From Olsenella_L sp051876355 (GTDB lineage: Bacteria > Actinomycetota > Coriobacteriia > Coriobacteriales > Atopobiaceae), in contig JBJEHU010000002.1 of NCBI GenBank assembly GCA_051876355.1, forward strand, positions 1 through 63,845: a stretch of 63,845 nucleotides of DNA, in the 5' to 3' direction. The notes below the pieces were generated by a model. That model ran no database searches. It saw only the letters and a program-made list of their open reading frames with translations, and had not been told where the DNA came from. The translations under genes were made by a program, and so were the position numbers. Shown piece by piece: positions 50,571 to 60,085 of this stretch (position 1 is its first letter; each line of letters starts with the position of its first letter).

Positions 50571-51791
50571 TTACTCTGCCCGCGGTACCTCGATCTCGAG
50601 GTCCGAGAGCGCCCAGGATACGCAGGGATGGATGTAGCCGAACTTGAGGTCTGCCTCGCGCCTGCCGTCGACTGACTTCGGGCAGAAGACATCGCCCGAG
50701 ATAAGACGTGAATGGCACCAGCCGCAGGCACCGCTCCTGCAGTGGCTCGGGCAGGCAATACCGCCCTTCTCGAGAATCTGGAGGACGGAGTCATCCGTGG
50801 AGCCCGTGACGACCTCCTTCGTGCCTTCGCGCACGACCGTGATGGAGACCGTCTCGGGGACCTGGACATCTTCGGGATAGCTGGCAAGCTTCTTCGGGTC
50901 GTGGAGCTCGCCCATGAGCTCGCGGCGGATGAACTTCCTCCTGATGTGGAGCTTCGGGAGCTCTGCGTCAAGGAAGCGATACATCGCCTGCGGACCGCAT
51001 GCAAAGACGGAGTAGTCGCCATCCGGTGCATAGGCGCGGATGAGCCTCGCTGTGATGAAACCGCGCTCGCAGCCGGCAGGTGCCTTCTCGTCCTCGGCAA
51101 GATCGCTCAGCACTGGCACGACCTTGACCTTCGTGGTCTTCCGCGCAAGCTCCAGAAGCTCATCCCGGTACGCCATCTCTTTGAGGTTCCTCGAGCCATA
51201 GAGCAGGATGAGGTCGAAATCCTCGTCCCCTTCTGCGATGGCTCTTGCCATCGACAGGAACGGCGTGATGCCGGAGCCGCCGGCAAGGCCGATCACAGTG
51301 CGCGCATCCCTCAGACGCTCGTAGGTAAAGGTGCCCAAGGGGCCTGACGTATCGACCTTCGTGCCCGGCTTCCACGTATCGAGGATATGGTTCGAGACAA
51401 GGCCTCCCGGCACCCGCTTCACGGAGATCTCTATCGTCCCTGCAAGCGTGCTTCTCGGAGAGGAAGAGATGGAGTAGGCACGCGTCACCTTCATGCCATC
51501 CACGTCGAGATTGAGGCTCAGGTACTGTCCTGCCGAGAACCAGGCAATCTGTTCCGTCCCTGCCTCGATATCCGGTGCCAGCGTATAGCACTTCATATCG
51601 TCTGCGATATCGGTGACCTTGCGCACGACAAGGTGCTGGTGCGCCGGATGGAGCTCTTCAGCAAGCCTGTTCGCAGAATAGCTTTCGGCAGGAGGGAAGC
51701 TCCTTGCAACAGCATTCTGGATATGTGCAGCACGCGTCGCCGCAAGACGCGTGAAATCGGCAATCTTCACCTGATCGAGATTCGTTCCCAT
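50571..51791 (-). CDS. FAD/NAD(P) reductase with C-terminal 2Fe-2S ferredoxin
   Basis: 406 residues; AGGAGG precedes the ATG. After about 50 N-terminal residues comes an FAD-binding barrel (RAYSISSSP), an NAD(P) domain (GLAGGSGITPFLSMA, FACGPQAMY), and a plant-type ferredoxin domain with CPSHCRSGACGWC and a later Cys. This order is that of ferredoxin reductases such as phenol or benzoate monooxygenase reductases and flavodoxin reductases. It lies 12 bases after the CrtI-like oxidoreductase and probably delivers electrons to or from it. Confidence 0.9.
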   Translation of the reverse strand: MGTNLDQVKIADFTRLAATRAAHIQNAVARSFPPAESYSANRLAEELHPAHQHLVVRKVTDIADDMKCYTLAPDIEAGTEQIAWFSAGQYLSLNLDVDGMKVTRAYSISSSPRSTLAGTIEISVKRVPGGLVSNHILDTWKPGTKVDTSGPLGTFTYERLRDARTVIGLAGGSGITPFLSMARAIAEGDEDFDLILLYGSRNLKEMAYRDELLELARKTTKVKVVPVLSDLAEDEKAPAGCERGFITARLIRAYAPDGDYSVFACGPQAMYRFLDAELPKLHIRRKFIRRELMGELHDPKKLASYPEDVQVPETVSITVVREGTKEVVTGSTDDSVLQILEKGGIACPSHCRSGACGWCHSRLISGDVFCPKSVDGRREADLKFGYIHPCVSWALSDLEIEVPRAE

Positions 51792-51803
51792 GAAAAGATC
51801 CTC

Positions 51804-53405
51804 CTAGCGTGAAGACGTGCCATTGAGAGCACGGAGACGTTCGACGACGTATTGGGCGCTCTTGGCACCGGAAAGGGCCGAGCAGTTGTAGCCATCCGTC
51901 AGGATGCCGGTCGCTCCGCAGAAGTGAAGCCCCGGTATCTGGTGGTACTCCCCTTCGTTCATGCATCTCATCGGAATGCCGTCGTCGAGCTTCACCTGAT
52001 AGCCATACGGCGTGCCGTTCGGCGTGCCCATATAGCGCACGAATGTCGGCGCAGCGGCAATCTCGATCTCCTCGATGTGGGGACGGATGCTGATATGCAT
52101 CTGCTCTTCGGCCTGGGAGATCATCTCGTCGGCAAGGCGTTCCTTCACGCGGCGATAGTCCTGAGGCCTCACATCCTTCCAGACATCCCCGAACGTCATT
52201 CCCGTGAAGAAGAGCGTGCAGGTGCCTTCCGGTGAAGATTCGGGGATGAGCTCGTTCAGGCAGTTCACGATCGTGTAGCCGTTCGAATAGAGCTGGTGGG
52301 CATGCTCTGCCATATCGTCGCCGTCGGGATCGGAGTTCAGAAGCGACGAATAGCCGGTGACACCGAGCTCGTCTGCCGTGCAGTCGAGTCCGAGATAGCA
52401 GGTATAGAGGTTCAAGGCTATGCGCTTCGTGCTGTAGTAGGAGCGCACCTCAGGCGCCACCTTCGTCTGGTCGAGCATGCTGCCGAGCACGATATGGGGA
52501 TTCACATTGCAGATGGTCTCCTTTGCATGAATCTCCCACTCATCGGTCCTGACACCTGCGACACGGCCATTCTCCATAAGGAGCTCGCGCACGGGGCAGC
52601 AGTGCCAGATGTCACCGCCGAGCTCGCGGATGCGCTGCTCTTCTGCCAGCGCAATCTCGTGCGACTTCATGGCAGGCTGTGCCGCACCCTGATCGATGTA
52701 GGCCATGAGCATGACGGCATTTGTCAGGAAGTCCATGTTGCTCGGAGAGGCTCCGAGATAGACCCAGTACTGCGAGAGGATGTGCTGCGCCTTCTCGGGG
52801 ATGCCGAGAAGGTCCATGCCGTCCTTGACGGAGATAGCAGAGCAGCGCAGGAAATCGGGATAGCGCGTGGCAAGGACAAGCCTGAGCTTTGCGAGCTCGT
52901 GGTCATGCTGCCGCTTGTCGCGCTCATAGGTCGGCGTGCCTTCGAAGCAGCTCTTCGGTGCATGGGAGATCATGTAGTTGAACCCTGCCTGGGCATGTTC
53001 CGCCACGCGGAAGAATGCCTCGACGCTCTCGCGGCAGCCCGGCACCTGATGCTCCATCTCGTCCAGGAATGCCTGCCTTCCGCAGGGCATGAGGACATCG
53101 ATCCCGTCATCCGGAATCACGCAATGGAACGTGCAGTGCTCATAGTGCCAGTCGATATCGACACCCATCGCATCGAGGAACTTTCCCCAGGAGCCGCGAG
53201 CATCGGGCTCCCCTACCTCACATGCCTCATGGAGCGAGCATTCGAACTCGAAGCGCCCCCGCACGAAGGACGAGGCAGCACCTCCCGGCAGATTGTGCTT
53301 CTCGAGCACGAGCGTATCGAGCCCTGCCTTCGCGCAGACAAGCGCTGCTGCAAGGCCGCCATTGCCGGCACCTACCACCACGACGTCAACGTCTTTCCGC
53401 TTCAC
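51804..53405 (-). CDS. phytoene-desaturase/retinol-saturase-like FAD oxidoreductase
   Basis: 533 residues from GTG 53405, GGAGGGGGAG upstream. VDVVVVGAGNGGLAAAL is the FAD-binding motif, with LVLEKHNLPGGAASSF and a C-terminal GLHFCGATGILTDGYNCSALSG closing the FAD site, as in CrtI and retinol saturase proteins. Such enzymes add or remove hydrogens across C=C bonds of hydrophobic substrates. Co-transcription with a 2Fe-2S reductase and control by a FadR-type regulator suggest reduction of a lipid, bile-derived or plant compound in this anaerobe. Substrate unknown. Confidence 0.88.
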   Translation of the reverse strand: MKRKDVDVVVVGAGNGGLAAALVCAKAGLDTLVLEKHNLPGGAASSFVRGRFEFECSLHEACEVGEPDARGSWGKFLDAMGVDIDWHYEHCTFHCVIPDDGIDVLMPCGRQAFLDEMEHQVPGCRESVEAFFRVAEHAQAGFNYMISHAPKSCFEGTPTYERDKRQHDHELAKLRLVLATRYPDFLRCSAISVKDGMDLLGIPEKAQHILSQYWVYLGASPSNMDFLTNAVMLMAYIDQGAAQPAMKSHEIALAEEQRIRELGGDIWHCCPVRELLMENGRVAGVRTDEWEIHAKETICNVNPHIVLGSMLDQTKVAPEVRSYYSTKRIALNLYTCYLGLDCTADELGVTGYSSLLNSDPDGDDMAEHAHQLYSNGYTIVNCLNELIPESSPEGTCTLFFTGMTFGDVWKDVRPQDYRRVKERLADEMISQAEEQMHISIRPHIEEIEIAAAPTFVRYMGTPNGTPYGYQVKLDDGIPMRCMNEGEYHQIPGLHFCGATGILTDGYNCSALSGAKSAQYVVERLRALNGTSSR

Positions 53406-53448
53406 GGAAATCTCCCCCTCCGGGCCTCCTCAAAGCTGCATTGACAGT

Positions 53449-53463
53449 CGTGATTGTATCACG
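53449..53463. promoter_or_regulatory. GntR/FadR operator 1
   Basis: CGTGATTGTATCACG: perfect 6-bp arms around TGT, 44 bases upstream of the flavoprotein start. Confidence 0.72.
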
Positions 53464-53525
53464 TGATTTATTGTACATATCCAATATATTTCAGCATTTT
53501 CCCAGCTCAATAGCTTACCTGATTC

Positions 53526-53536
53526 TGATACAATCA
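53526..53536. promoter_or_regulatory. GntR/FadR operator 2
   Basis: TGATACAATCA, the exact reverse complement of the core of operator 1, 28 bases upstream of the regulator start; CTGAT/ATCAG extend the symmetry. Confidence 0.7.
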
Positions 53537-53563
53537 ATATCAGTCACGAGGGAAGGGATTCTG

Positions 53564-54262
53564 ATGGCACTGAAGGAGATCAAGGCGCCGACACGCCAGC
53601 AGCTCTTCATCGACGAGCTGCAGCAGATGATACTTTCGGGAGAGCTCAAGGCGGGAGACCGGCTCCCTTCGCAGCGTGAGCTTGCCCACGAGACGAAGGT
53701 CTCGCTCTCGGTCGTGAACGCAGGGATAACGAACCTGGCAGCACGGGGATTCGTGCGCATCGAGCCACGACAGGGCGTCTACGTGGCTGACATTGCCCGT
53801 GACGGCAATATCCAGACGCTCGTCTCGCTTCTCGACTATACGAGTACCGCCCTCGATACAAGCCTTCTCGAGCCCATCATCGGATTCAGGAAGGCGCTGG
53901 AGCCCCAGATCGTGCGTGGTGCCTGCGAGCATGCCACGGCAGACGAGCTGGACCGGATCGATGCGATCGTCGATGAGATGGCAGAGGCGGACGAGGAGAC
54001 AATGCCTGGCCTCTCTTTCGATTTCCACCATGAGGTGGCGATAGCCTCAGGCAACATGGTGTACTCGATGCTCGTGAACACGTTCAAGGACATCTATGTC
54101 TCGTTCTTCCGGGCCACGCAGGCCTACTACGGACCGATGAGATCGCTCCCCTTCTTCCGCCATATGGCAGACCTCATCCGCAGGAGAGATGCAGAAGGTG
54201 CCGTTGCAGCACAGATGGATGAGTTCTCTACCTGGCTCGGGAGCATGCCGAAGAAAGAATGA
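53564..54262 (+). CDS. FadR-subfamily GntR transcriptional regulator
   Basis: 232 residues from ATG 53564, GGAAGGG upstream. The winged helix (LPSQRELAHETKVSLSVVNAGITNLAARG, in parts) is GntR type and the C-terminal all-helical FCD domain has conserved His and Asp positions (FDFHHEVAIASGN) that bind a metal and ligand. It is divergent from the flavoprotein operon; twin TGATnnnATCA sites in the gap fit autoregulation and control of that operon. Confidence 0.92.
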   Translation: MALKEIKAPTRQQLFIDELQQMILSGELKAGDRLPSQRELAHETKVSLSVVNAGITNLAARGFVRIEPRQGVYVADIARDGNIQTLVSLLDYTSTALDTSLLEPIIGFRKALEPQIVRGACEHATADELDRIDAIVDEMAEADEETMPGLSFDFHHEVAIASGNMVYSMLVNTFKDIYVSFFRATQAYYGPMRSLPFFRHMADLIRRRDAEGAVAAQMDEFSTWLGSMPKKE

Positions 54263-54331
54263 GATTTCTGAACCAACTGCCATGGCATATCTTTCATTTC
54301 TTCATGCCCCGCGAGGCAGCAAAGAGATACG

Positions 54332-55633
54332 TCAGATGAACTTGGCTATCTCGTCGATTTCCCAGAGCGGCACATTCACGAGCCATCCTTCATCTCTATA
54401 GGGAGAAAGGGATGTTCGCACTGCCCGTTCGAGCTGGAATTTCTGGCAAGCCACTTTGAGACTCTTCGATTTCAAGTTCTCGGCTGCCTTCACTTCTATC
54501 GGTACTATTGCCGGTCCCTGAGACAGAGCGAAATCAACCTCGGCCGCACCTTTCGGTGAAGACCAATAGACAGGCTCAAATCCCTGTGCCACAAGCTGCT
54601 GGGCAACATACTGCTCCGTCAGGGCGCCTTTGAACTCTGTGAACAGCCTGGAACCTTCCAGCACTATGGTGGGGTCTAAATCCGCCTGAGCGCCGAGCAG
54701 CCCTGTATCGATGCAGAACAGCTTGAAAGAAGAAAGGTCTTCATAGGACGAGGGAGAGAAACGAAGTGCCTCAACACGAGGTATCTTTGTGATCACACCG
54801 TAGTCCCTGAGCCACTGGAGCGCTTCCTCAAAGTCGCGCGCACGTCCTCCAGGACGTACAGCTCCATACACGAAGCGCTTGTTTTCGTGGGCCAGCTGTC
54901 CCGGCAGCGACTTCCATACAAGGCGCATGCGTTCGAGCATTCTGCCAGGTGCGTGCTTCGCGAAATCATCGTTGTAGCCCTCAAGGATTCCATTCTGTAT
55001 CTCCCTGACTGCCCTGAAGTCTTTCTCCTCGCTGAAGGATTCGACTGCTTCGGGCATTCCACCGACGACAAGGTATTCCTTAAGGAGCGGAACAAGACGC
55101 TCCTGCACCTTTGCGAGCATGTCCATATCTGCTTCGGCAAGCGCATCTGCAAGCGGAGCTCCAGCACGCGCACGTACATACTCCTCGAAATCCATAGGAT
55201 GCAGCACGAGGCGATTTACCTTTCCGACAGGAAAGGACTCTCCCGGTCTCCTCAGCGCGCTGTCCAAACAGGAACAGGTGGCAACGACATGGTACTCACG
55301 AGCCTGCTCGCAGAAATACTTGAGTGAAGTGAGGCCGCGACGGGCTTCCTGTATCTCGTCGAACGCCAGCAGCGTCGTCCCAGGATTGATGCTCCTGCCA
55401 TACAGCAGCTCAATCTCACGTATGATGCGCTTGGGATCGAGATCTCCTTCGAAGAGCCCTTTCGCTTTCTCATCATGCATGAAATCAATCTTGATGGTGT
55501 CCCTGAAATAGCGCTCGCCAAAGTCCTCTATGAGCCAGGTCTTCCCTGTGCGATGAGCACCACGGAGAAGAAGGGGCTTCCTATACGGACTGTCTTTCCA
55601 TTCGACAAGCTGCGCTTCAATCTTCCTCTGCAT
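54332..55633 (-). CDS. AAA_14/DUF4143 ATPase (copy 3)
   Basis: 433 residues; GAAGGAG precedes ATG 55633. Walker A is GAHRTGKTW, Walker B LLAFDEIQE, followed by VVATCSCLD in the sensor position. The DUF4143 part shows EYLVVGGMPEAV and ends AEVDFALSQG..IVPIEVKAAEN, the nuclease-like D-ExK pattern. It is about as distant from copies 1 and 2 as they are from each other. No periodic repeat is seen upstream of this copy. Confidence 0.9.
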   Translation of the reverse strand: MQRKIEAQLVEWKDSPYRKPLLLRGAHRTGKTWLIEDFGERYFRDTIKIDFMHDEKAKGLFEGDLDPKRIIREIELLYGRSINPGTTLLAFDEIQEARRGLTSLKYFCEQAREYHVVATCSCLDSALRRPGESFPVGKVNRLVLHPMDFEEYVRARAGAPLADALAEADMDMLAKVQERLVPLLKEYLVVGGMPEAVESFSEEKDFRAVREIQNGILEGYNDDFAKHAPGRMLERMRLVWKSLPGQLAHENKRFVYGAVRPGGRARDFEEALQWLRDYGVITKIPRVEALRFSPSSYEDLSSFKLFCIDTGLLGAQADLDPTIVLEGSRLFTEFKGALTEQYVAQQLVAQGFEPVYWSSPKGAAEVDFALSQGPAIVPIEVKAAENLKSKSLKVACQKFQLERAVRTSLSPYRDEGWLVNVPLWEIDEIAKFI

Positions 55634-55814
55634 GGATGCTCCTTCCTTCAGGATGGCAATCTGTGCTGATTCATATCGAATGCGCCTCTATCGCGCACCA
55701 TTCATGGATGCATGTATCTTGAGGATGCCGATGAACGCCAACCGGTATCGAGACGAGCAAACTATCTCAATGGGATTCTAGCAGGCGCGATACCGAGATG
55801 ACCAGGCAAGAGAA

Positions 55815-55848
55815 CGCCGGGGCAACCTGCATAATGGCAGCCCCGGCA
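55815..55848 (-). terminator. terminator after the flavin reductase gene
   Basis: Perfect arms GCCGGGGC (55816-55823) and GCCCCGGC (55840-55847), then TTCTCTTG on the minus strand. Confidence 0.72.
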
Positions 55849-55875
55849 TTCCAGCAAAGATTTGCATCAACTGTG

Positions 55876-56421
55876 CTAGTCCTCGATGATGTAGGCACCG
55901 ACAATCTGGCCGAAGACCATGATGTGTGGATCGCGGTTGGAACCGGTAGCCGAGGAGTCCACATCCTGCGGATAGAACTTCTTCGCGATGTCTTCCGGAT
56001 AGAGCGAGAGATCCTGCACCTGGCGATAGATGACCTTGCACTCGAGCGTGAGCGGAAGCTCCTTTATGCCCGGGACGCTCACCTCGTCGGAATCGACGAG
56101 CGTCAGTCCCGCCTTCTCAATCTTGTCGACTTCGCTGCCATGGCAGCTGCCACAGATGCCGACAATCTTCCTGTCGAAGCCCGTAAGCGGCACATTGACC
56201 GTGAACTCAGGGTTGCGGTCGAGCATCTGGGCCGTGAAGCGGCCCGTGCGGATATAGGCACAGAACACCGGCACAGACCAGTTCGTGCCAATCGTTCCCC
56301 ACCCTATTGTCATCGTGTTGACCTTGCTGTCCACCTTCGTCGTGAAGAGCACGCCTTTGGGAATGGCACGGACGATTTCCGATGCGTAGTCTTCCCACTC
56401 GACCTTGCGCTTGCCTGCCAT
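55876..56421 (-). CDS. flavin reductase family (FMN-binding) protein
   Basis: 181 residues with AAAGGAAAG before the ATG. IPKGVLFTTKV, NTMTIGWGTIGTNWSVP and FTVNVPL match the flavin-reductase-like split-barrel family, which binds FMN and moves electrons from NAD(P)H. Cys residues in GICGSCHG are common in the anaerobic members. The physiological partner is not apparent from neighbours; it is a single-gene unit. Confidence 0.9.
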   Translation of the reverse strand: MAGKRKVEWEDYASEIVRAIPKGVLFTTKVDSKVNTMTIGWGTIGTNWSVPVFCAYIRTGRFTAQMLDRNPEFTVNVPLTGFDRKIVGICGSCHGSEVDKIEKAGLTLVDSDEVSVPGIKELPLTLECKVIYRQVQDLSLYPEDIAKKFYPQDVDSSATGSNRDPHIMVFGQIVGAYIIED

Positions 56422-56519
56422 GAGCTTTCCTTTCTTCCAAGCATCTCTTCTGCTGGACGCTATCTACCCCAGAGTCCCGCACATCTTGCCACGATATTCC
56501 ATAAACATCGGTACACAAA

Positions 56520-56545
56520 AGGAGGCGCCCCGAAGGACGCCTCCT
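56520..56545 (-). terminator. intrinsic terminator with UUCG loop
   Basis: On the minus strand AGGAGGCGTCC-TTCG-GGGCGCCTCCT is followed by TTTGTG; it ends the adhE-kinase unit. Confidence 0.88.
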
Positions 56546-56569
56546 CTGTTCCAGAACAGTCTGCAAAGG

Positions 56570-57340
56570 CTATTCGTAGTCGCTTGCAGCGTCGATCCAG
56601 CTCTTGAGGAACTCCTCGTTGCCCTTGCGGCCACGGGAGAGCTCGGCTGCAGCCACGACCGGCAGCCAGTACATGATCTTCTGCTTCGGCATGTCGGCAG
56701 ACTTGGAGTAGAGATCGAGGTACTTGTCGGCAGCCTCGGGGAACTCGAGCTTCAGCAGCATGTACGTCATGGCTGCATCGGCCTCGGGCAGGCCCACGGT
56801 CACATGTGTCCAGTCGCAGATGAACGGCTCGCCCTCGCCGATCACGACATTCGTCGGATTGAAGTCGCCGTGGCAGATGGCAAAGCCGCGCTTCATGCGG
56901 TCGGCCTTCATCTGGAGGTCATAGCGCACGGAGGGATCGAGATCCTTGACGCGGGCAATCATGCGGACGAGCTTGTCTCCCTGTGCCGTGAGGGCAGCAG
57001 GAGCAGGCGTCTGCTGGACCTTGATCTGGAGGTCGACGAAGAGCTGCAGGAGCTCGTCGAACTTCGGCGTGCCCTTGGCCTCGACCATCATCTCATGGAG
57101 CGTCGTGCCCGGATGGTAGACCATGGAGAGGGCCCAGGAGCCGTCCATGACCTGAGAGACCTCGAGGACCTTCGGCGTGTTGAGGCCGGCGGTTGCGATG
57201 CGGGCGAGGTTCAGCGCCTCGCGGAAGACGTCGATGTCGGGCTTCGTCGGGACGAAGACCTTGACGGTACGGTCGCCGTCCTTGTAGACGACCTTGTTGT
57301 GACGGCGGGCAAGCTCGACCTTATCATCGGAAAGCTTCAT
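56570..57340 (-). CDS. aminoglycoside phosphotransferase/choline kinase-like protein
   Basis: 256 residues; AAGGAAAAC precedes the ATG. CHGDFNPTNVVIGEGEPFICDW, in parts, carries the catalytic HGDxxxxN and the metal-binding D of the APH kinase fold; VYKDGDRTVKVF gives the ATP-site Lys. Members phosphorylate aminoglycosides, choline, thiamine or sugars. The gene is 39 bases downstream of adhE, shares its terminator, and is therefore more likely a metabolic or housekeeping kinase than a resistance gene. Confidence 0.85.
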   Translation of the reverse strand: MKLSDDKVELARRHNKVVYKDGDRTVKVFVPTKPDIDVFREALNLARIATAGLNTPKVLEVSQVMDGSWALSMVYHPGTTLHEMMVEAKGTPKFDELLQLFVDLQIKVQQTPAPAALTAQGDKLVRMIARVKDLDPSVRYDLQMKADRMKRGFAICHGDFNPTNVVIGEGEPFICDWTHVTVGLPEADAAMTYMLLKLEFPEAADKYLDLYSKSADMPKQKIMYWLPVVAAAELSRGRKGNEEFLKSWIDAASDYE

Positions 57341-57379
57341 GTTTTCCTTCTTCCTCTAGGAAATGCTTCGACCCAGCTG

Positions 57380-60085
57380 CTACTCGGACTTCTTCTCTTC
57401 TGCTGCCTCTTCGGCCTTGACCTCGCCAGGAGCAGGTGTCTCCTTCATCTCTTCGCGGATCTCGAGACCCTCGTCCTCATAGGACGTCGCAGGACGGCCA
57501 TAGTAGGCGTCGAGGTACAGGCTCTTGATCTCGGCCACGAGCGGGTAGCGCGGGTTCGCACCCGTGCACTGGTCGTTGAAGGCGTTGAGCGACATCTCGT
57601 CGAGCGTGTCGAGGAAGTACTTCTCGTCGACGCCGTACTCGGCAATCGTCTTCTTGACGCCGATGAAGTCCTTGAGGTCTTCGATGCCCTGCATGAAGTT
57701 CTCGAACACCTCGTCGTCGTCCTTGCCGGTGAAGCCGCAGAAGCGGCCCATCTCGGCGTAGCGCGCCTTTGCGTGCGGATACTGGTACTGCGAGAACGTG
57801 CCCATGCGGGTCGGACGCTCAGCAGCGTTGTAGCGGGCGACACGGGTGAGGATGACAGCGTTGGCCCAGCCGTGCGGAATGTGGTGATAGGCGCCCAGCT
57901 TGTGTGCCATCGAGTGGTTGAGGCCGAGGAAGGCGTTAGCGAATGCCATGCCGGCGAGGCAGGAGGCATTGGCCATATGGTCGCGGGCCTCGACGTTCGT
58001 GGGCTCGGCGTAGGCCTTCGGCAGCCAGTCGAAGACGAGCTTTGCGGCCTTGAGGGCGATAGCGTCGGTGTAGTCCGATGCCATGATGGAGACATAGGCC
58101 TCCATAGCATGGGTGAGGACGTCGATGCCGGAAGCGGACGTGAGGCCCTTCGGCTGCGTCATCATGTTGTCGGTATCGACGATCGACATCGTCGGCATGA
58201 GCTCGTAGTCCGTGATAGGCCACTTGATGCCGGTCTCGGCGTCCGTGATGATTGCGAACGGCGTGACCTCGGAGCCGGTACCAGAGGAGGTCGGGATTGC
58301 GACGAACTTAGCCTTCTCGCCCATCTTCTTGAAGCGGTAGACACGCTTGCGGATATCCATGAAGTCGACGGCCATATCGTCGAACTTCTCCTCGGGATGC
58401 TCGTACATCGTCCACATGATCTTGCCGGCGTCCATTGCGGAGCCGCCGCCGATTGCGATGATCACGTCAGGCTGGAAGGCACGGAGGAGCTCCTCGCCCT
58501 TCTCGGCGTCCTGCAGCTTCGGGTCAGGAGAGATGCTCCAGAAGCTGGAGTGCGTGATGCCCATCTCATCGAGCGGCTTCTCGATCTTCTTGGTGAAGCC
58601 GGATGTGTAGAGGAAGGAGTCGGTGACGATGAAGGCACGCTTGCAGCCGTAGACCTCCTTGAGCTCGCGCAGAGCGACCGGCATGCAGCCCTTCTTGAAG
58701 TAGACCTTCTCGGGAGTCCTGAACCAGAGCATGTTCTCGCGCCTCTCTGCAACCGACTTGATATTGAGCAGCTGGGTGATCTCGAGGTTCCCGGAGAAGG
58801 AGTTGCCGCCCCAGGAGCCGCAGCCCAGCGTCAGGGAAGGTGCCAGCTCGAAGTTGTAGATATCGCCGATGCCGCCGAGCGATGCCGGGGTGTTGATGAG
58901 AATACGGCAGGTCTTCATCGCGTTGTAGTGCTTCTCGACCTTCTCGGTCTCGCGCGTGTCGATGAAGAGCGAGGACGTGTGGCCGTAGCCGCCGTCAGCG
59001 ATGAGGCGGGATGCCTTTGCGAGGGCGTCGTCGAAGTCCTTGGCACGGTACATGCCGAGGATCGTCGTGAGCTTCTCGTGAGCCCAGGGGTTCGAAGGCT
59101 CGACGGAGTCGGTCTCACCGATGAGGATCTTCGTCCAGGCAGGAACCTCGACGCCTGCAGCAGCAGCGATCTTCGTTGCCGGCTGGCCGACCATCTTGGC
59201 ATTGACGCCGCCGTTGACGATAACGATGTTGCCGACCTTCTCTGCCTCGTCCGGGTTGAGGAAGTAGGCGCCCCTCTTCTGGAACTCGGCCTTCACCGCG
59301 TCATACACGCCGTCGAGCACGATCACGTTCTGCTCGGTAGCGCAGATCATGCCGTTGTCGAACGTCTTTGAGTGCATGATGGAGTTGACGGAGTCGACGA
59401 TGTTTGCAGAGTCGTCGATGATGGCGGGGTTGTTGCCCGGGCCGACGCCGAGTGCCGGCGTACCGGAAGAGTAGGCAGCGTTGACCATGCCAGGGCCGCC
59501 GGTTGCGAGAATGACGTCAGCTTCCTGCATGAGCGTGTTCGTGAGCTCGATGGACGGGATGCTGACCCAGTCGATGATGCCCTTCGGGCATCCTGCTGCC
59601 TCGGCAGCATCGCGGACGATGCGTGCAGCCTCGGTCGTGCACTTCTTTGCGCGGGGGTGCGGAGAGATCAGGATTGCATTGCGCGTCTTCAGGCAGATCA
59701 GGGTCTTGAAGATGGCGGTGGACGTCGGGTTCGTCGTCGGGATGACGGCAGCCACGACACCGAGCGGCTCTGCGACCTTCGTCATGCCGAAGGCAGGATC
59801 GCGCTCGATGACACCGCAGGTCTTCGTGTCCTTGTACTTGTTGTAGACGAACTCGGCGGCGTAGTGGTTCTTGACGACCTTGTCCTCCATGACGCCGTAG
59901 CCGGTCTCATCGTAAGCCAGCTGCGCCAGAGGAATACGCGCCTTGTTGGCAGCGAGGGCGGCAGCCTTGAAGATCTTGTCGACCTGCTCCTGGCTGAACG
60001 TTGCGAATTCAGCCTGGGCGGCACGCATCGTCTTCAGATGGGCCTCCAGCGTCTCTACGCTGTCGATGATGCTTTCCTGTGACAT
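57380..60085 (-). CDS. adhE: bifunctional acetaldehyde-CoA/alcohol dehydrogenase
   Basis: 901 residues, the usual AdhE length plus a short acidic tail. The N-terminal half is an aldehyde dehydrogenase with the catalytic Cys in NGMICATEQ; the C-terminal half is an iron-dependent alcohol dehydrogenase with the metal His set in LNHSMAHKLGAYHHIPHG. It converts acetyl-CoA to ethanol and reoxidises two NADH, a main redox outlet in fermentation; AdhE polymers (spirosomes) are known. AAAGGAG precedes the start. A long leader of over 300 bases suggests complex control. Confidence 0.96.
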   Translation of the reverse strand: MSQESIIDSVETLEAHLKTMRAAQAEFATFSQEQVDKIFKAAALAANKARIPLAQLAYDETGYGVMEDKVVKNHYAAEFVYNKYKDTKTCGVIERDPAFGMTKVAEPLGVVAAVIPTTNPTSTAIFKTLICLKTRNAILISPHPRAKKCTTEAARIVRDAAEAAGCPKGIIDWVSIPSIELTNTLMQEADVILATGGPGMVNAAYSSGTPALGVGPGNNPAIIDDSANIVDSVNSIMHSKTFDNGMICATEQNVIVLDGVYDAVKAEFQKRGAYFLNPDEAEKVGNIVIVNGGVNAKMVGQPATKIAAAAGVEVPAWTKILIGETDSVEPSNPWAHEKLTTILGMYRAKDFDDALAKASRLIADGGYGHTSSLFIDTRETEKVEKHYNAMKTCRILINTPASLGGIGDIYNFELAPSLTLGCGSWGGNSFSGNLEITQLLNIKSVAERRENMLWFRTPEKVYFKKGCMPVALRELKEVYGCKRAFIVTDSFLYTSGFTKKIEKPLDEMGITHSSFWSISPDPKLQDAEKGEELLRAFQPDVIIAIGGGSAMDAGKIMWTMYEHPEEKFDDMAVDFMDIRKRVYRFKKMGEKAKFVAIPTSSGTGSEVTPFAIITDAETGIKWPITDYELMPTMSIVDTDNMMTQPKGLTSASGIDVLTHAMEAYVSIMASDYTDAIALKAAKLVFDWLPKAYAEPTNVEARDHMANASCLAGMAFANAFLGLNHSMAHKLGAYHHIPHGWANAVILTRVARYNAAERPTRMGTFSQYQYPHAKARYAEMGRFCGFTGKDDDEVFENFMQGIEDLKDFIGVKKTIAEYGVDEKYFLDTLDEMSLNAFNDQCTGANPRYPLVAEIKSLYLDAYYGRPATSYEDEGLEIREEMKETPAPGEVKAEEAAEEKKSE

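Noticed and set aside
56405..59371. 988-residue open frame on the plus strand opposite adhE
   Set aside because: It is a complementary-frame shadow of a highly biased GC-rich gene; its product is Val/Leu/Arg/Asp repeats without motifs, while the minus strand encodes a full AdhE.
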